A stretch of DNA of 64,000 bases from Candidatus Villigracilis affinis (GTDB lineage: Bacteria > Chloroflexota > Anaerolineae > Anaerolineales > Villigracilaceae), in NCBI GenBank assembly GCA_016718275.1, contig JADKEA010000020.1, forward strand, positions 186,001-250,000. The letters run 5' to 3'. Below the pieces are notes generated by a model. That model saw only the letters and a program-made list of their open reading frames with translations. It did not search any database and was not told the DNA's origin. Of this stretch, positions 35,761 through 43,663 are shown piece after piece (position 1 is the stretch's first letter; every line of letters starts with the position of its first letter). Position numbers and translations under genes: made by a program.

Positions 35761-36972
35761 CTACAATCCCGCAGCCTTCTTCAAAGCCTCAGCCTTATCG
35801 GTGCGTTCCCAGGGGAATTCGATATCATCGCGGCCGAAGTGACCATAAGCGGCGGTCTTGCGATAGATCGGGCGGCGCAGGTCAAGGTCACGGATGATCG
35901 CGCCCGGGCGCAGATCAAAATATTCGCTGACGAGTGCCGAGATCTTTTCATCTGCAATCTTGGCAGTGCCAAACGTTTCAACATTCACCGAAAGCGGATG
36001 AGCCACACCGATCGCATAAGCCACCTGCACTTCAACGCGATCAGCCAGACCAGCGGCGACAATGTTCTTTGCAACGTAGCGGGCCGCATACGCGGCGGAA
36101 CGATCCACCTTCGTGGGGTCTTTCCCGGAGAAAGCACCGCCGCCATGTCGGCCCATGCCGCCGTAGGTATCGACGATGATCTTGCGTCCAGTCACGCCTG
36201 CATCACCCATTGGGCCGCCAATCACGAAACGACCGGTCGGGTTGATGAAGACTTTCAAGTTTTTATCAACCAAGCCTTCGGGCAGGGTCGGGTAAATGAT
36301 GTGCTCGCTGACGAGTTCCATGATCTCAGATTGTGAGATCTCAGGCGCGTGCTGTGTGGAAATCAAAACAGTATCAATGCGCTTCGGTTTGCCATTGGAA
36401 TATTCCACGGTTACCTGACTCTTGCCATCGGGGCGCAGCCAGGGGAGCACGCCGCTCTTGCGTTGTTCGCTCAAACGACGCGATAATTTGTGCGCCATAT
36501 AGATCGGCATCGGCATCAAGGTCGGGGTTTCATTGCAGGCAAAACCAAACATCATGCCCTGATCGCCCGCACCCACATGTTCAATGCCAACGTCCTTCAT
36601 CTCACCGCTTTTATCTTCCATCGCGTGATCCACGCCCAGCGCAATATCGGCGCTCTGGCTGGCCACGGCTGAAAGCACGGCGCAGGTATTGCCGTCAAAA
36701 CCTTTATCGCTGCTGTCATAGCCGATCTCATTCACCACCTTGCGAACGAGTTCATCGAAGTTCACATAAGCGCTGGTGGTGATTTCACCCAGGAGTGCCA
36801 CGAAACCCGTCTTGACAGCGGTCTCGCAAGCCACGCGTGACATCGGATCCTGCTCGAGGCACGCATCCAAAACTGCATCCGAGATCTGATCGCAGATCTT
36901 GTCAGGATGCCCTTCGGTCACCGATTCTGATGTGAACATCAGGCTGGGTGAAGACATGAAAGTATTACTCAT
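35761..36972 (-). CDS. metK: S-adenosylmethionine synthetase
   Basis: Cytoplasmic enzyme of 403 residues that makes S-adenosylmethionine from methionine and ATP. Family motifs are intact: ESVTEGHPDKICDQISDA near the N-terminus, GAGDQGMMFGFACNE in the middle and GGGAFSGKDPTKVDRSAAY in the C-terminal half. AAGGAGAAA precedes the start codon. A SAM-I riboswitch and its terminator lie directly upstream on the same strand, giving feedback control by the product. This is the normal full length for the family. Confidence 0.98.
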   Translation of the reverse strand: MSNTFMSSPSLMFTSESVTEGHPDKICDQISDAVLDACLEQDPMSRVACETAVKTGFVALLGEITTSAYVNFDELVRKVVNEIGYDSSDKGFDGNTCAVLSAVASQSADIALGVDHAMEDKSGEMKDVGIEHVGAGDQGMMFGFACNETPTLMPMPIYMAHKLSRRLSEQRKSGVLPWLRPDGKSQVTVEYSNGKPKRIDTVLISTQHAPEISQSEIMELVSEHIIYPTLPEGLVDKNLKVFINPTGRFVIGGPMGDAGVTGRKIIVDTYGGMGRHGGGAFSGKDPTKVDRSAAYAARYVAKNIVAAGLADRVEVQVAYAIGVAHPLSVNVETFGTAKIADEKISALVSEYFDLRPGAIIRDLDLRRPIYRKTAAYGHFGRDDIEFPWERTDKAEALKKAAGL

Positions 36973-36990
36973 TTTTTGTTTCTCCTTAAA

Positions 36991-37023
36991 AATATATTGC
37001 CCTTTCGACGTGAAAGGGCAATC
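36991..37023 (-). terminator. SAM-riboswitch terminator upstream of metK
   Basis: ATTGCCCTTTC and GAAAGGGCAAT form a stem on the minus strand, followed by ATATTTTT just before the metK ribosome site. Confidence 0.88.
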
Positions 37024-37031
37024 GCATAAAG

Positions 37032-37146
37032 CTTATCTACCCTCTCATCTCCCAGAAATCTTCTGTCGGATTTGGCACCATATTCAACTTTCGCTGACTG
37101 GTTGTCGAGGCATCGCAGGGCCGTTCCCTCCGCCTCTCTGGATAAG
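37032..37146 (-). promoter_or_regulatory. SAM-I (S-box) riboswitch of metK
   Basis: On the minus strand the aptamer opens with CTTATCCAGAGAGGCGGAGG, continues with GGCCCTGCGATGCC, CAACCAG and GGTGCCAAATCC, and closes with GATAAG, which pairs with the opening CTTATC. These are the conserved S-box blocks in order. The ligand is S-adenosylmethionine and high levels should favour the downstream terminator. Confidence 0.96.
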
Positions 37147-37268
37147 AGCGCCGTATTGGGGCTATTGAATTGTGTCGCGATAATATCATAGATGACTTGC
37201 AGCGTAAAGATAAAAATGTTCAGGAAGATGAAAAACCGCTTCGCCCTTAACCGAAACTTGATTCTGTT

Positions 37269-37979
37269 TTAATCAGCACGCACGCACCTGAAGCCGATCT
37301 TCACCGAACTGCGGCCATAATATTCAGCCTCTCCCGGAAAAGCCGATGGGTCTGGACCCGTTTCATATCCGCGATTCGACACGCGTAAATTAAAAAGATT
37401 ATCCTGAAACGAGCCGCCGCGGATCACGCGCAGAAAATTCAACCCGCCGTTATCAGGCCCCAGCGGATTTGTACTTGGAGATTCTGTATAGTAGCGGCCG
37501 CTATAATAATCTGCAACCCACTCCCATACATTGCCAGCCATATCCAGCACCCCAAACGGACTTGCTCCTGCAGGATACGAGCCCACACGCGTTACATCGC
37601 CGACGATGTTATTTGCATTCGAATTCAATTCATTCGGAGGTTCGCCGCCCCATGGATAGGTTCGCAGGTCATCGCCGCGCGCGGCGCGTTCCCATTCCGC
37701 TTCGGTGGGCAGTCTGCGCCCCGCCCATTGACAGTAGACATTCGCATCGAACCACGTGATCTGAATGACGGGATAATCTTGAAATTCAGGATTGCCGAAA
37801 TAATCTCCGCGATTATCCGAGTTGAGTTTGACGGGTAATCTGCATACGCCCGCCTGCACGCACAAGTTGTACATGCCGTTGGTCACTTCCACCTGATCCA
37901 TCCAAAACGCGGCGAGTGTCACATCGTGCGCGGGGATTTCGTCGTTTTCGAGCAGCACATCCAGCCCGCCCATTTTCAC
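37269..37979 (-). CDS. SUMF1/formylglycine-generating-enzyme-like domain, C-terminal part (frameshifted)
   Basis: This 236-residue frame is a SUMF1/FGE-sulfatase-type domain: 'VTLAAFWMDQVEVTN', 'PVIQITWFDANVYCQWAGRRLPTEAEWE', 'DMAGNVWEWVADYY', 'RVIRGGSF' and 'KIGFRCVRAD'. The nominal start lies inside the domain. It joins the lipoprotein frame upstream (37813-38262) if one of the two T bases at 37982-37983 is removed, restoring IPAGTVKMGG. Most bacterial members with this fold are not sulfatase activators, and no sulfatase is encoded nearby, so the function is open. Confidence 0.85.
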   Translation of the reverse strand: MKMGGLDVLLENDEIPAHDVTLAAFWMDQVEVTNGMYNLCVQAGVCRLPVKLNSDNRGDYFGNPEFQDYPVIQITWFDANVYCQWAGRRLPTEAEWERAARGDDLRTYPWGGEPPNELNSNANNIVGDVTRVGSYPAGASPFGVLDMAGNVWEWVADYYSGRYYTESPSTNPLGPDNGGLNFLRVIRGGSFQDNLFNLRVSNRGYETGPDPSAFPGEAEYYGRSSVKIGFRCVRAD

Positions 37980-38214
37980 CGTTCCCAGCGGGGATGAAGA
38001 GTTGGGTCATGCCGTCGGTGGGGGAGACTTTCATGGTTTCAGGCGTGGCAGTCAGCACAGGCGTGGACGTAGCCTCAGGGGTTGCTGTAAATGGAATCAC
38101 TGTCGGCACAGGTGTATCCGATGGAATCAGGGTGACTGTTGCCGCAGGAGCAAGTGTGGGAGTGCTTTGACAGGCGGTGAGCAAGAGAATGAAAAGGAGG
38201 AGTGTTTTCTTCAT
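37813..38214 (-). CDS. SUMF1-type lipoprotein, N-terminal part (frameshifted)
   Basis: This frame supplies the lipoprotein signal (MKKTLLLFILLLTAC, lipid cysteine at residue 15), a Thr/Pro-rich linker of about 50 residues and the first residues of the SUMF1 domain (GMTQLFIPAG). It then runs out of frame near 37983. With the frame corrected, the gene spans 38214-37269 and encodes about 314 residues. ATG 38214 starts the signal peptide; an in-frame ATG at 38236 is possible. A second intact SUMF1 lipoprotein lies at 58723-59616. Confidence 0.78.
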   Translation of the reverse strand: MKKTLLLFILLLTACQSTPTLAPAATVTLIPSDTPVPTVIPFTATPEATSTPVLTATPETMKVSPTDGMTQLFIPAGNGENGRAGCAARKRRNPRARCDTRRVLDGSGGSDQRHVQLVRAGGRMQITRQTQLG

Positions 38215-38279
38215 TGAAGTTATTTTATTCAGCATATTTGGAGCGCGGACTTTAGCCCGCAATCCAGGTTGATGAATCG

Positions 38280-39521
38280 TTATTGAATCAAATCGATGGC
38301 GTTCTGTGCCTGATCTTCAAAAAAGTTAGGATTGATCTGGTCTGCTTTTTGCCAGGCTTTGAGCGCTCCATCGTAATCGCCGTTGCGGTACAGACCGTAT
38401 CCATACCACAGCCAGGCTTCTTCAGACATTTCCGTCACGCCTCGCGCGTAATCTGTCAGCACGAGCAGGTCTTCATTGCGATTGGAATGAAAATAAGCAA
38501 GGAATGGACCGAACTGATAGCGGAACATCCGCAATGGCAGACCGATCTCGCGTGCCTTGTCGTAGGCTTGTGCGGCTTCTTCGTAGCGGTCAAAATAAAC
38601 GAGGTTACTGCCGAGGTTGAACCACGCAAATGCGTCGGTGGGGTTTTGGGCGATGTCTGTTTCAGACGCAGATAATGCCAATTGCCGATTCAGGCTCGGG
38701 TCCCAGTTGGAAGCGAGCAGGCTCTTCATCTCATCCTCGAATTGCGGAAAGTAGATCACGATGTACAGGTTGTTGAACGGTTTCCATTCCTTTTCAAGTT
38801 GGGAATAGGAAATGCTCAGGTCGGCGCCGTGATAGGAATCTTGAATGGTGAAGGTTTGTGCGGCGTCATCGTAGCCTGTGAGCAGAAGATAGTGCGCGGC
38901 CCATAAGTCATCGTTCGGGCCAAGCGCGTCGTTCGGGTCAAGCGATGTGACGCTTTCCACCATGACAGGATAATTTGCAGCAATCAATCGCTTAAGGGTT
39001 TCGATGCTTCCACCCACGCGATACTCCATGTTGAGCCAGCCCGCCTGTGTGCGGACGTAATATCGAAGTTCTTCGGGGTTGACGTTTCGATCCTGCAAAA
39101 TGGGTTTGATCACGTTCGCGATGTCAGCCTGATTGCCTTCCCAGCCGTAGATATGCAAAGCCATCGAAAGTGTCGCGGGTCCGCAGTTATTTGGTGTTTG
39201 CTGTTCGAACGGCGGTGATGCGATGGATGCCTGTGCGGGCAGCGGCGCAAAAGTTGCCGTGGGCGTGATGGATGGAGTGAGGTCGATCATGGGTGTGGAC
39301 GTGGCGGTTATGACGACAGTCGGTGTGATGGGGTGGGGTGTAACGGGTAAAGCGGTTGGCACAGGGCCGACTGGATCGAACACGTTCCTTGTGTAGATCA
39401 TGAATTTTTCGATGCGCCACGAAAGAACCGATTTGATATATGGAATTTGGTAAACCAAAACAGCCAGCAGAAGCAAGCCTGCCAGCCCAATAATAATGTT
39501 TCGAATACGTTTGGACATCAT
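38280..39521 (-). CDS. Membrane-anchored C39-like cysteine peptidase with TPR repeats
   Basis: This protein of 412-413 residues has an N-terminal membrane segment (about 7-27) and a Pro/Thr linker, then a papain-like C39_2 domain (about 100-250). 'PNNCGPATLSMAL' holds the likely nucleophile C112, and 'AAHYLLLTGYD' and 'FTIQDSYHG' hold the likely histidine and aspartate. TPR-like repeats follow (about 285-413, 'PTDAFAWFNLGSNLVYFDRYEEAAQAYDKA'). Two consecutive ATGs open it. A -10-like TAGACT lies six bases before the second one (39518), which suggests a leaderless start there. A peptidase or a peptidase-fold binding role is possible. Confidence 0.82.
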   Translation of the reverse strand: MMSKRIRNIIIGLAGLLLLAVLVYQIPYIKSVLSWRIEKFMIYTRNVFDPVGPVPTALPVTPHPITPTVVITATSTPMIDLTPSITPTATFAPLPAQASIASPPFEQQTPNNCGPATLSMALHIYGWEGNQADIANVIKPILQDRNVNPEELRYYVRTQAGWLNMEYRVGGSIETLKRLIAANYPVMVESVTSLDPNDALGPNDDLWAAHYLLLTGYDDAAQTFTIQDSYHGADLSISYSQLEKEWKPFNNLYIVIYFPQFEDEMKSLLASNWDPSLNRQLALSASETDIAQNPTDAFAWFNLGSNLVYFDRYEEAAQAYDKAREIGLPLRMFRYQFGPFLAYFHSNRNEDLLVLTDYARGVTEMSEEAWLWYGYGLYRNGDYDGALKAWQKADQINPNFFEDQAQNAIDLIQ

Positions 39522-39524
39522 GCG

Positions 39525-39530
39525 AGTCTA
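39525..39530 (-). promoter_or_regulatory. -10 element giving a leaderless C39/TPR transcript
   Basis: TAGACT on the minus strand lies 6 bases before ATG 39518. There is no Shine-Dalgarno sequence. Confidence 0.4.
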
Positions 39531-39639
39531 CCACGCGTTCATGAATGGGAATTTAATTTTAGAATGGGCGAATTTTCCGAATATTCTCCTGTTGGTAAGA
39601 AAACAAAAAACGACCTTGTCCTAAAATCGCATTTTTGAC

Positions 39640-39668
39640 TTGACGCTCTCCCATCTCACAATTATGAT
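39640..39668 (+). promoter_or_regulatory. Sigma-70-type promoter of the flavin reductase gene
   Basis: TTGACG (39640-39645) and TATGAT (39663-39668) are 17 bases apart. The expected start of transcription is about 6 bases before ATG 39681, so the mRNA is nearly leaderless. Confidence 0.65.
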
Positions 39669-39680
39669 GAATTTCACATT

Positions 39681-40187
39681 ATGAAAAATACGACACTTAT
39701 GACCCTTGATCCTGAAAAATTACGTGCTGCCATGCGTGCCTGGTCGGCTGGCGTGACGGTGGTGACGGCCGTGCACGAAGGTCACAAACACGGCATGACC
39801 GTGAACTCGTTTACGTCCATTTCGTTGGAACCCGCCATGATCACCATTTCCCTGCGAGTATCCACACGCACGCATGAACTGGTATCCAAATCTGGCGCTT
39901 TTGGCCTGACGATCCTTTCGGCGGAACAATCTGATATTTCGAATCTTTTTTCGGGACAGGTGGCTGGTGCTGAAGACCGTTTTGCAAACCTGAAAACGGA
40001 AACGATGGTGACAGGGTCACCTTTGATCGCAGGTGGCCTGGCTTGGATGGATTGCCGTGTGGTTCAAACTTTCGATGCGGGCATGAATACGCTTTTCATT
40101 GCCGAGGTACTCGCCGCGCACGAAGCGAACGATGGGCCGCCGCTGATCTATCACAACCGCAAATATTGGAATTTGTCCGAAATATAA
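39681..40187 (+). CDS. Flavin reductase-like FMN-binding protein
   Basis: Cytoplasmic protein of 168 residues of the flavin reductase domain family (HpaC/NtaB type). Family landmarks are 'MRAWSAGVTVVTA', 'HGMTVNSFTSISLEPAMITISL', 'FGLTILSAEQ-DISNLFSG' and the C-terminal 'PLIYHNRKYWNL'. Such enzymes reduce FMN or FAD with NAD(P)H or bind FMN for a partner monooxygenase. No partner is seen here. Transcription appears to start almost at the ATG. A strong hairpin follows. Confidence 0.92.
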   Translation: MKNTTLMTLDPEKLRAAMRAWSAGVTVVTAVHEGHKHGMTVNSFTSISLEPAMITISLRVSTRTHELVSKSGAFGLTILSAEQSDISNLFSGQVAGAEDRFANLKTETMVTGSPLIAGGLAWMDCRVVQTFDAGMNTLFIAEVLAAHEANDGPPLIYHNRKYWNLSEI

Positions 40188-40191
40188 ATTG

Positions 40192-40227
40192 AGACCCTAA
40201 AGGTTTGGAAAACTTTTAGGGTCTGTT
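40192..40227 (+). terminator. Terminator after the flavin reductase gene
   Basis: AGACCCTAAAGG and CTTTTAGGGTCT form the stem (40192-40203 with 40213-40224), followed by GTTTAT. A similar palindrome occurs at 43137-43170. Confidence 0.8.
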
Positions 40228-40241
40228 TATGGGAGGCTTCC

Positions 40242-40817
40242 GTGACAGATCAATTGACCGATGGGGAAAAGCAAATCTTGCTGCGCCTTGCGCGCGAGGC
40301 AATGGAACATGCTGTGCGGGGAAAGATTTTTCCGCCTTTGGATGTTGAATCCCTCACACCGCGATTGCGCGAAAATGGTGCAGCCTTTGTCACACTTACG
40401 GTCCATGGTGATTTACGCGGCTGCATCGGCGCGATCGAAGCGTATCAACCTTTGGTTGATGATGTGCGCGAACACGCTGCCGCTGCCGCACTTGAAGACC
40501 CGCGTTTTCGTCCCGTAACTGAAAATGAATTAAGCAGGATCAAGCTGGAGGTGTCGCGATTGACCGTTCCTCATCCGCTGGAATATTCTTCGGGCGAAGA
40601 ACTGCCTGCGAAGCTGCGTCCGCATGTGGATGGAGTCATCTTGAAGGATGAGTTTCGCCGCGCCACTTTCCTCCCGCAGGTTTGGGAGCAGATCCCCGAC
40701 CCCGAAGATTTCCTTGACCATTTGTGCGCCAAGATGGGTGCGAGGCGTGATCTGTGGCGAAAGACAAAATTGCAAGTTTATACATATCAGGTCGAAGAAT
40801 TCCATGAAATGAATTAG
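40242..40817 (+). CDS. AMMECR1 family (AmmeMemoRadiSam system A) protein
   Basis: This 191-residue protein is an AMMECR1 domain along its full length. It has the signature 'GAAFVTLTVHGDLRGCIGAIEAYQPL', 'AAAALEDPRFRPVTENEL' and 'LPQVWEQIPDPEDFLDHLCAKMG'. The start is GTG 40242, supported by GGGAGG 6-11 bases upstream. The biochemical role is unknown; genomic association with radical-SAM and Memo proteins is known for the family but neither is present in this window. The TPR gene starts 9 bp downstream. Confidence 0.93.
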   Translation: MTDQLTDGEKQILLRLAREAMEHAVRGKIFPPLDVESLTPRLRENGAAFVTLTVHGDLRGCIGAIEAYQPLVDDVREHAAAAALEDPRFRPVTENELSRIKLEVSRLTVPHPLEYSSGEELPAKLRPHVDGVILKDEFRRATFLPQVWEQIPDPEDFLDHLCAKMGARRDLWRKTKLQVYTYQVEEFHEMN

Positions 40818-40820
40818 AAT
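40815..40820 (+). promoter_or_regulatory. -10 element giving a leaderless TPR transcript
   Basis: TAGAAT overlaps the AMMECR1 stop codon and lies 6 bases before ATG 40827, which has no Shine-Dalgarno sequence. Confidence 0.45.
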
Positions 40821-40826
40821 CCAGCC

Positions 40827-42674
40827 ATGGCTGAAGACCGACCCGACGACACCATGTTCCAGGATGCAGTGGAAGCTCTGCGGCGCGGAGACAAAGCGCG
40901 CGCCAAAGAGTTGATTACGCTTCTGCTGAAAGCGGACCAGAATAACCCGACCTATTGGATCTGGCTCAGCGCCGCAGTGGATAACACCAAAGAACGCATT
41001 TACTGCCTGCAAACAGCGTTCAAACTGGACCCTGAAAATGGTACGGCGAAACGCGGCTTGATCCTGCTCGGGGCATTGGCTCCCGATGAAAGCATTCAGC
41101 CATTCCCCATGAACCGTCCGCGGGCGTGGGAGGAAAAACTTTTACTTGCAAATGAAAAGCCGAAGGAGCGGGGCTTCAAGGCTTTGGCGAAGAGTCCGAT
41201 CACACGATTGGCTTTTGTATTGCTCATCGGCGCGGGGCTGGTCTCTGCAGTGATCTTTGGCCTCATCCTGCCGCGCCGCTCGAATGTGCGTCCCACCGAA
41301 ACGAACACACCTGGCCCGTCACCGACTTTCACCACCACACCGACCTTGTTTGGGGCAACAGCGCCCCCGACCAAGGCAGTGCTTGGCCCCACACCATTGT
41401 CGTATTTCCTTCCTCAGACCTATACACCCACTGCAGTTTACGTCAACACACCGCGGGCGGCGCAGTCAGGCGATCAATACCGCCTGGCGCTGGCCGCGTA
41501 TGCTAAAGAAAACTGGGACGAATACATCTCCAACATGCAGATCATCGCTTCGCTGGAACCCGATGCCGCCGATGTGCCCTACCTGATCGGCGATGCCTAT
41601 CGTTTCAAAGGTGACGCTGACAGTGCTTTGGATTTCTATAATGAGGCTTTGAAGATCAACGAGGATTTTGGCCCTGCCTATCTGGGTCTGGCGCGTGCCA
41701 GATTGCTGGATAATCCCAAAGCAAATGTGGATAATCTTTTCGAGCAAGCCATTGAACTCGATCCCGATTTTGGCGAAGTGTATCTCGAGCGGGCGCGTTA
41801 CAACATCAACAACAACGACCCTGAAGCCGCCATTGTTGACCTTGACCGCGCGGATAAACTTATCCCCAATTCTCCCGTCGTTTACATGACCTATGCCGAT
41901 GCCTATCTGGCGTTGGATGACAAGAAGAGCGCGTTGGAAGCCGCCGAAACGGCTTATTCGCTGGATATTACCAATCTGGATGTGTATAAACTGCTCGGTA
42001 AATTACATATTGAAAGCGGCGAATACGAACGCGCCATCGAAGCTTTGGATGTGTATGCGGTCTATGAAACAGAAGATGATCAGGTTTTTGGTTTGCTTGG
42101 ACAAGCCTATTATGAAATGGGAAATTACGAAGTTGCGACAAATAACTTCGACAGGGCAGAGGCACTCAATAAGAACGGCATTCGGAAGTTCCTTGTTTAT
42201 AAGGGCCTTGCGAACCTCGAATTGAATAACCTTGATAAAGCCGTTGAAGACCTTGAAAAAGCCGCCAGTGCAGACGATACTTCTTTTGTGATCAACCTCG
42301 GTTTGCTGCGCGCGTATTATTTGCAGGAGAAATTTGGCAGCGCTTTCCAGAAAGCGGAGGCGCTCAGGTCACTGGCTGAGACGGATGAAGAAACTGCGCT
42401 GATGTTGTACTGGCACGCGCTGGTCCAGGAGAAACGCGGCGAAGTGAAGGATGCCATCAAGGATTGGCAGGCTCTGCTAAAAATGGATGCGGATGTGATG
42501 ACAGAGAAAATGCGCTCAGATGCGGAATTGCATCTGAGAACAATGGTCACGCCGACGAATACGTCCAAGCCTGGCACAAAGACCGCCACACCAAGAACAC
42601 CCACTCCGAGAAGCGGCACGGTGACTCCCACACCGAAGGGTGGAACGGGTACGCCTACGCCGACACCGAAGTAG
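40827..42674 (+). CDS. TPR-repeat membrane protein
   Basis: This 615-residue protein has one TPR-like helical hairpin pair (about 8-75), a membrane segment (about 127-149) and a Thr/Pro linker (about 153-205). About ten TPR repeats follow (about 210-575; for example 'PYLIGDAYRFKGDADSALDFYNEALKI'), then a low-complexity Thr/Pro/Lys tail. The N-terminus is probably cytoplasmic and the long TPR part external. TPR arrays bind proteins or peptides; no enzymatic domain is visible. There is no ribosome site before ATG 40827, consistent with leaderless translation. Confidence 0.87.
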   Translation: MAEDRPDDTMFQDAVEALRRGDKARAKELITLLLKADQNNPTYWIWLSAAVDNTKERIYCLQTAFKLDPENGTAKRGLILLGALAPDESIQPFPMNRPRAWEEKLLLANEKPKERGFKALAKSPITRLAFVLLIGAGLVSAVIFGLILPRRSNVRPTETNTPGPSPTFTTTPTLFGATAPPTKAVLGPTPLSYFLPQTYTPTAVYVNTPRAAQSGDQYRLALAAYAKENWDEYISNMQIIASLEPDAADVPYLIGDAYRFKGDADSALDFYNEALKINEDFGPAYLGLARARLLDNPKANVDNLFEQAIELDPDFGEVYLERARYNINNNDPEAAIVDLDRADKLIPNSPVVYMTYADAYLALDDKKSALEAAETAYSLDITNLDVYKLLGKLHIESGEYERAIEALDVYAVYETEDDQVFGLLGQAYYEMGNYEVATNNFDRAEALNKNGIRKFLVYKGLANLELNNLDKAVEDLEKAASADDTSFVINLGLLRAYYLQEKFGSAFQKAEALRSLAETDEETALMLYWHALVQEKRGEVKDAIKDWQALLKMDADVMTEKMRSDAELHLRTMVTPTNTSKPGTKTATPRTPTPRSGTVTPTPKGGTGTPTPTPK

Positions 42675-42714
42675 GTGAGCGGAAAGTAGAGAGTGGTGGG
42701 GACGTGAAAAGATG

Positions 42715-42749
42715 AAAGAGAGGCTCCTTTTGGGTAGCCTCTCTTTTTA
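42715..42749. terminator. Terminator between the TPR and DUF971 genes
   Basis: AAAGAGAGGCT (42715-42725) pairs with AGCCTCTCTTT (42736-42746), followed by more T. It lies between two convergent genes. Confidence 0.9.
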
Positions 42750-42768
42750 CTGATACCTGTTTCACTGA

Positions 42769-43119
42769 TTACTGCTTTACTGCTTTCCCCCGACATTCCG
42801 CGCATGGACATAAGGCCCGCAGATAGTGCCAGTTGTAGATTCCGTAATCGTGGCCGTCTTCCCAGACAATAGTCAACGCATAGGAGCCGACTGCAACGAC
42901 ATTTGCCAGCCGCGTGGAGGAGGTATCTTCCATTTTGCGGCTGAACACCTCGGCATCGGGTTCCGATTTCATGTTCTCATGTCCGCCGCGGCAGGAGGCG
43001 CATGGACAGGCCGCGCGTAACAGCCCAAAAGGATAAACGCTTGTGTGGTTATCATCCCAAGTGACGGTAAATTCTTTCTTGCTTTTGTTGGCGGTGACGC
43101 CGGTTGGTTTTTCAGACAT
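42769..43119 (-). CDS. DUF971 protein with two CPCxxC motifs
   Basis: This 116-residue protein is one DUF971 domain (related to the N-terminal region of gamma-butyrobetaine hydroxylase). 'FTVTWDDNHTSVYPFGLLRAACPC' and 'LTIVWEDGHDYGIYNWHYLRALCPC' are two halves of the fold. Each half ends in a CPCxxCR motif (CPCASCRGG and CPCAECRGK), six cysteines in all, which suggests a metal or Fe-S site. ATG 43119 is chosen because AAGGA precedes it; the frame extends to 43158 without support. Domains of this family accompany Fe-S handling proteins elsewhere, but no partner is nearby. Confidence 0.88.
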   Translation of the reverse strand: MSEKPTGVTANKSKKEFTVTWDDNHTSVYPFGLLRAACPCASCRGGHENMKSEPDAEVFSRKMEDTSSTRLANVVAVGSYALTIVWEDGHDYGIYNWHYLRALCPCAECRGKAVKQ

Positions 43120-43136
43120 ATCATTCCTTTTCATTA

Positions 43137-43173
43137 TTGAGACCCTAAGGGTTTTCAAAACCTTTAGGGTTTT
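43137..43173. repeat. Palindromic element related to 40192-40224
   Basis: ACCCTAAGGGTTTT (43142-43155) pairs with 43157-43170 with one mismatch. Both this copy and the one at 40192 begin with ATTGAGACCCTAA or a close variant. It lies upstream of the DUF971 gene, between two minus-strand genes, and its T run faces the plus strand. Confidence 0.55.
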
Positions 43174-43182
43174 TGTGAGTGT

Positions 43183-43659
43183 TTACGGCGAAGGGACGAC
43201 GGTGAGAAATTCTGCGGCAGCCCAGCCTGCGCGGTTTTCGTCATAGGGTGCGACGAGATACCACCATGTATATCCATCTGCGGTCTGCGGGCCATCGCGG
43301 ACGAGGAACACTTCCGATTCGCCGCCGAAAAAGACCGTATCGCCTGTCAGCCCCGCAATCGAGCGGATGCGTAAGCCTTCGCCTTCGGTTCCACTGATCT
43401 GCACATAGGCGCCGATGCCAATCGCGCCTGGGGCAAGAGTCGGGGTGACGAGGCTTGGGTCAAGGGTTGGTGCGATGGTGACGTTGGGGGTATGTGTCGG
43501 GGCGGGGATCATCGTCAGATCGGCAGGAGCAAACCCAACGTCAGGGGTGAAGCGCGGAGAGGTCCAGCCGATGATGATCAGCGTAATGATGAGCAAAATC
43601 CCTGCAACTGCGATTGCACCAAAGACCGTCCAACGATTGAGGTATGGTTTCAAATCCAT
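43183..43659 (-). CDS. SH3b-domain membrane protein
   Basis: This 158-residue protein has a short cytoplasmic N-terminus, one membrane helix (about 12-33) and a Pro/Thr linker. A bacterial SH3 domain follows (about 80-155; 'GAYVQISGTEGEGLRIRSIAGL', 'EVFLVRDGP', 'WWYLVAPYDENRAGWAAAEFL'). Such domains often bind cell-wall material. It starts 4 bp after the end of the lipid kinase gene and is probably co-transcribed with it. Confidence 0.87.
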   Translation of the reverse strand: MDLKPYLNRWTVFGAIAVAGILLIITLIIIGWTSPRFTPDVGFAPADLTMIPAPTHTPNVTIAPTLDPSLVTPTLAPGAIGIGAYVQISGTEGEGLRIRSIAGLTGDTVFFGGESEVFLVRDGPQTADGYTWWYLVAPYDENRAGWAAAEFLTVVPSP

Positions 43660-43663
43660 TTGT

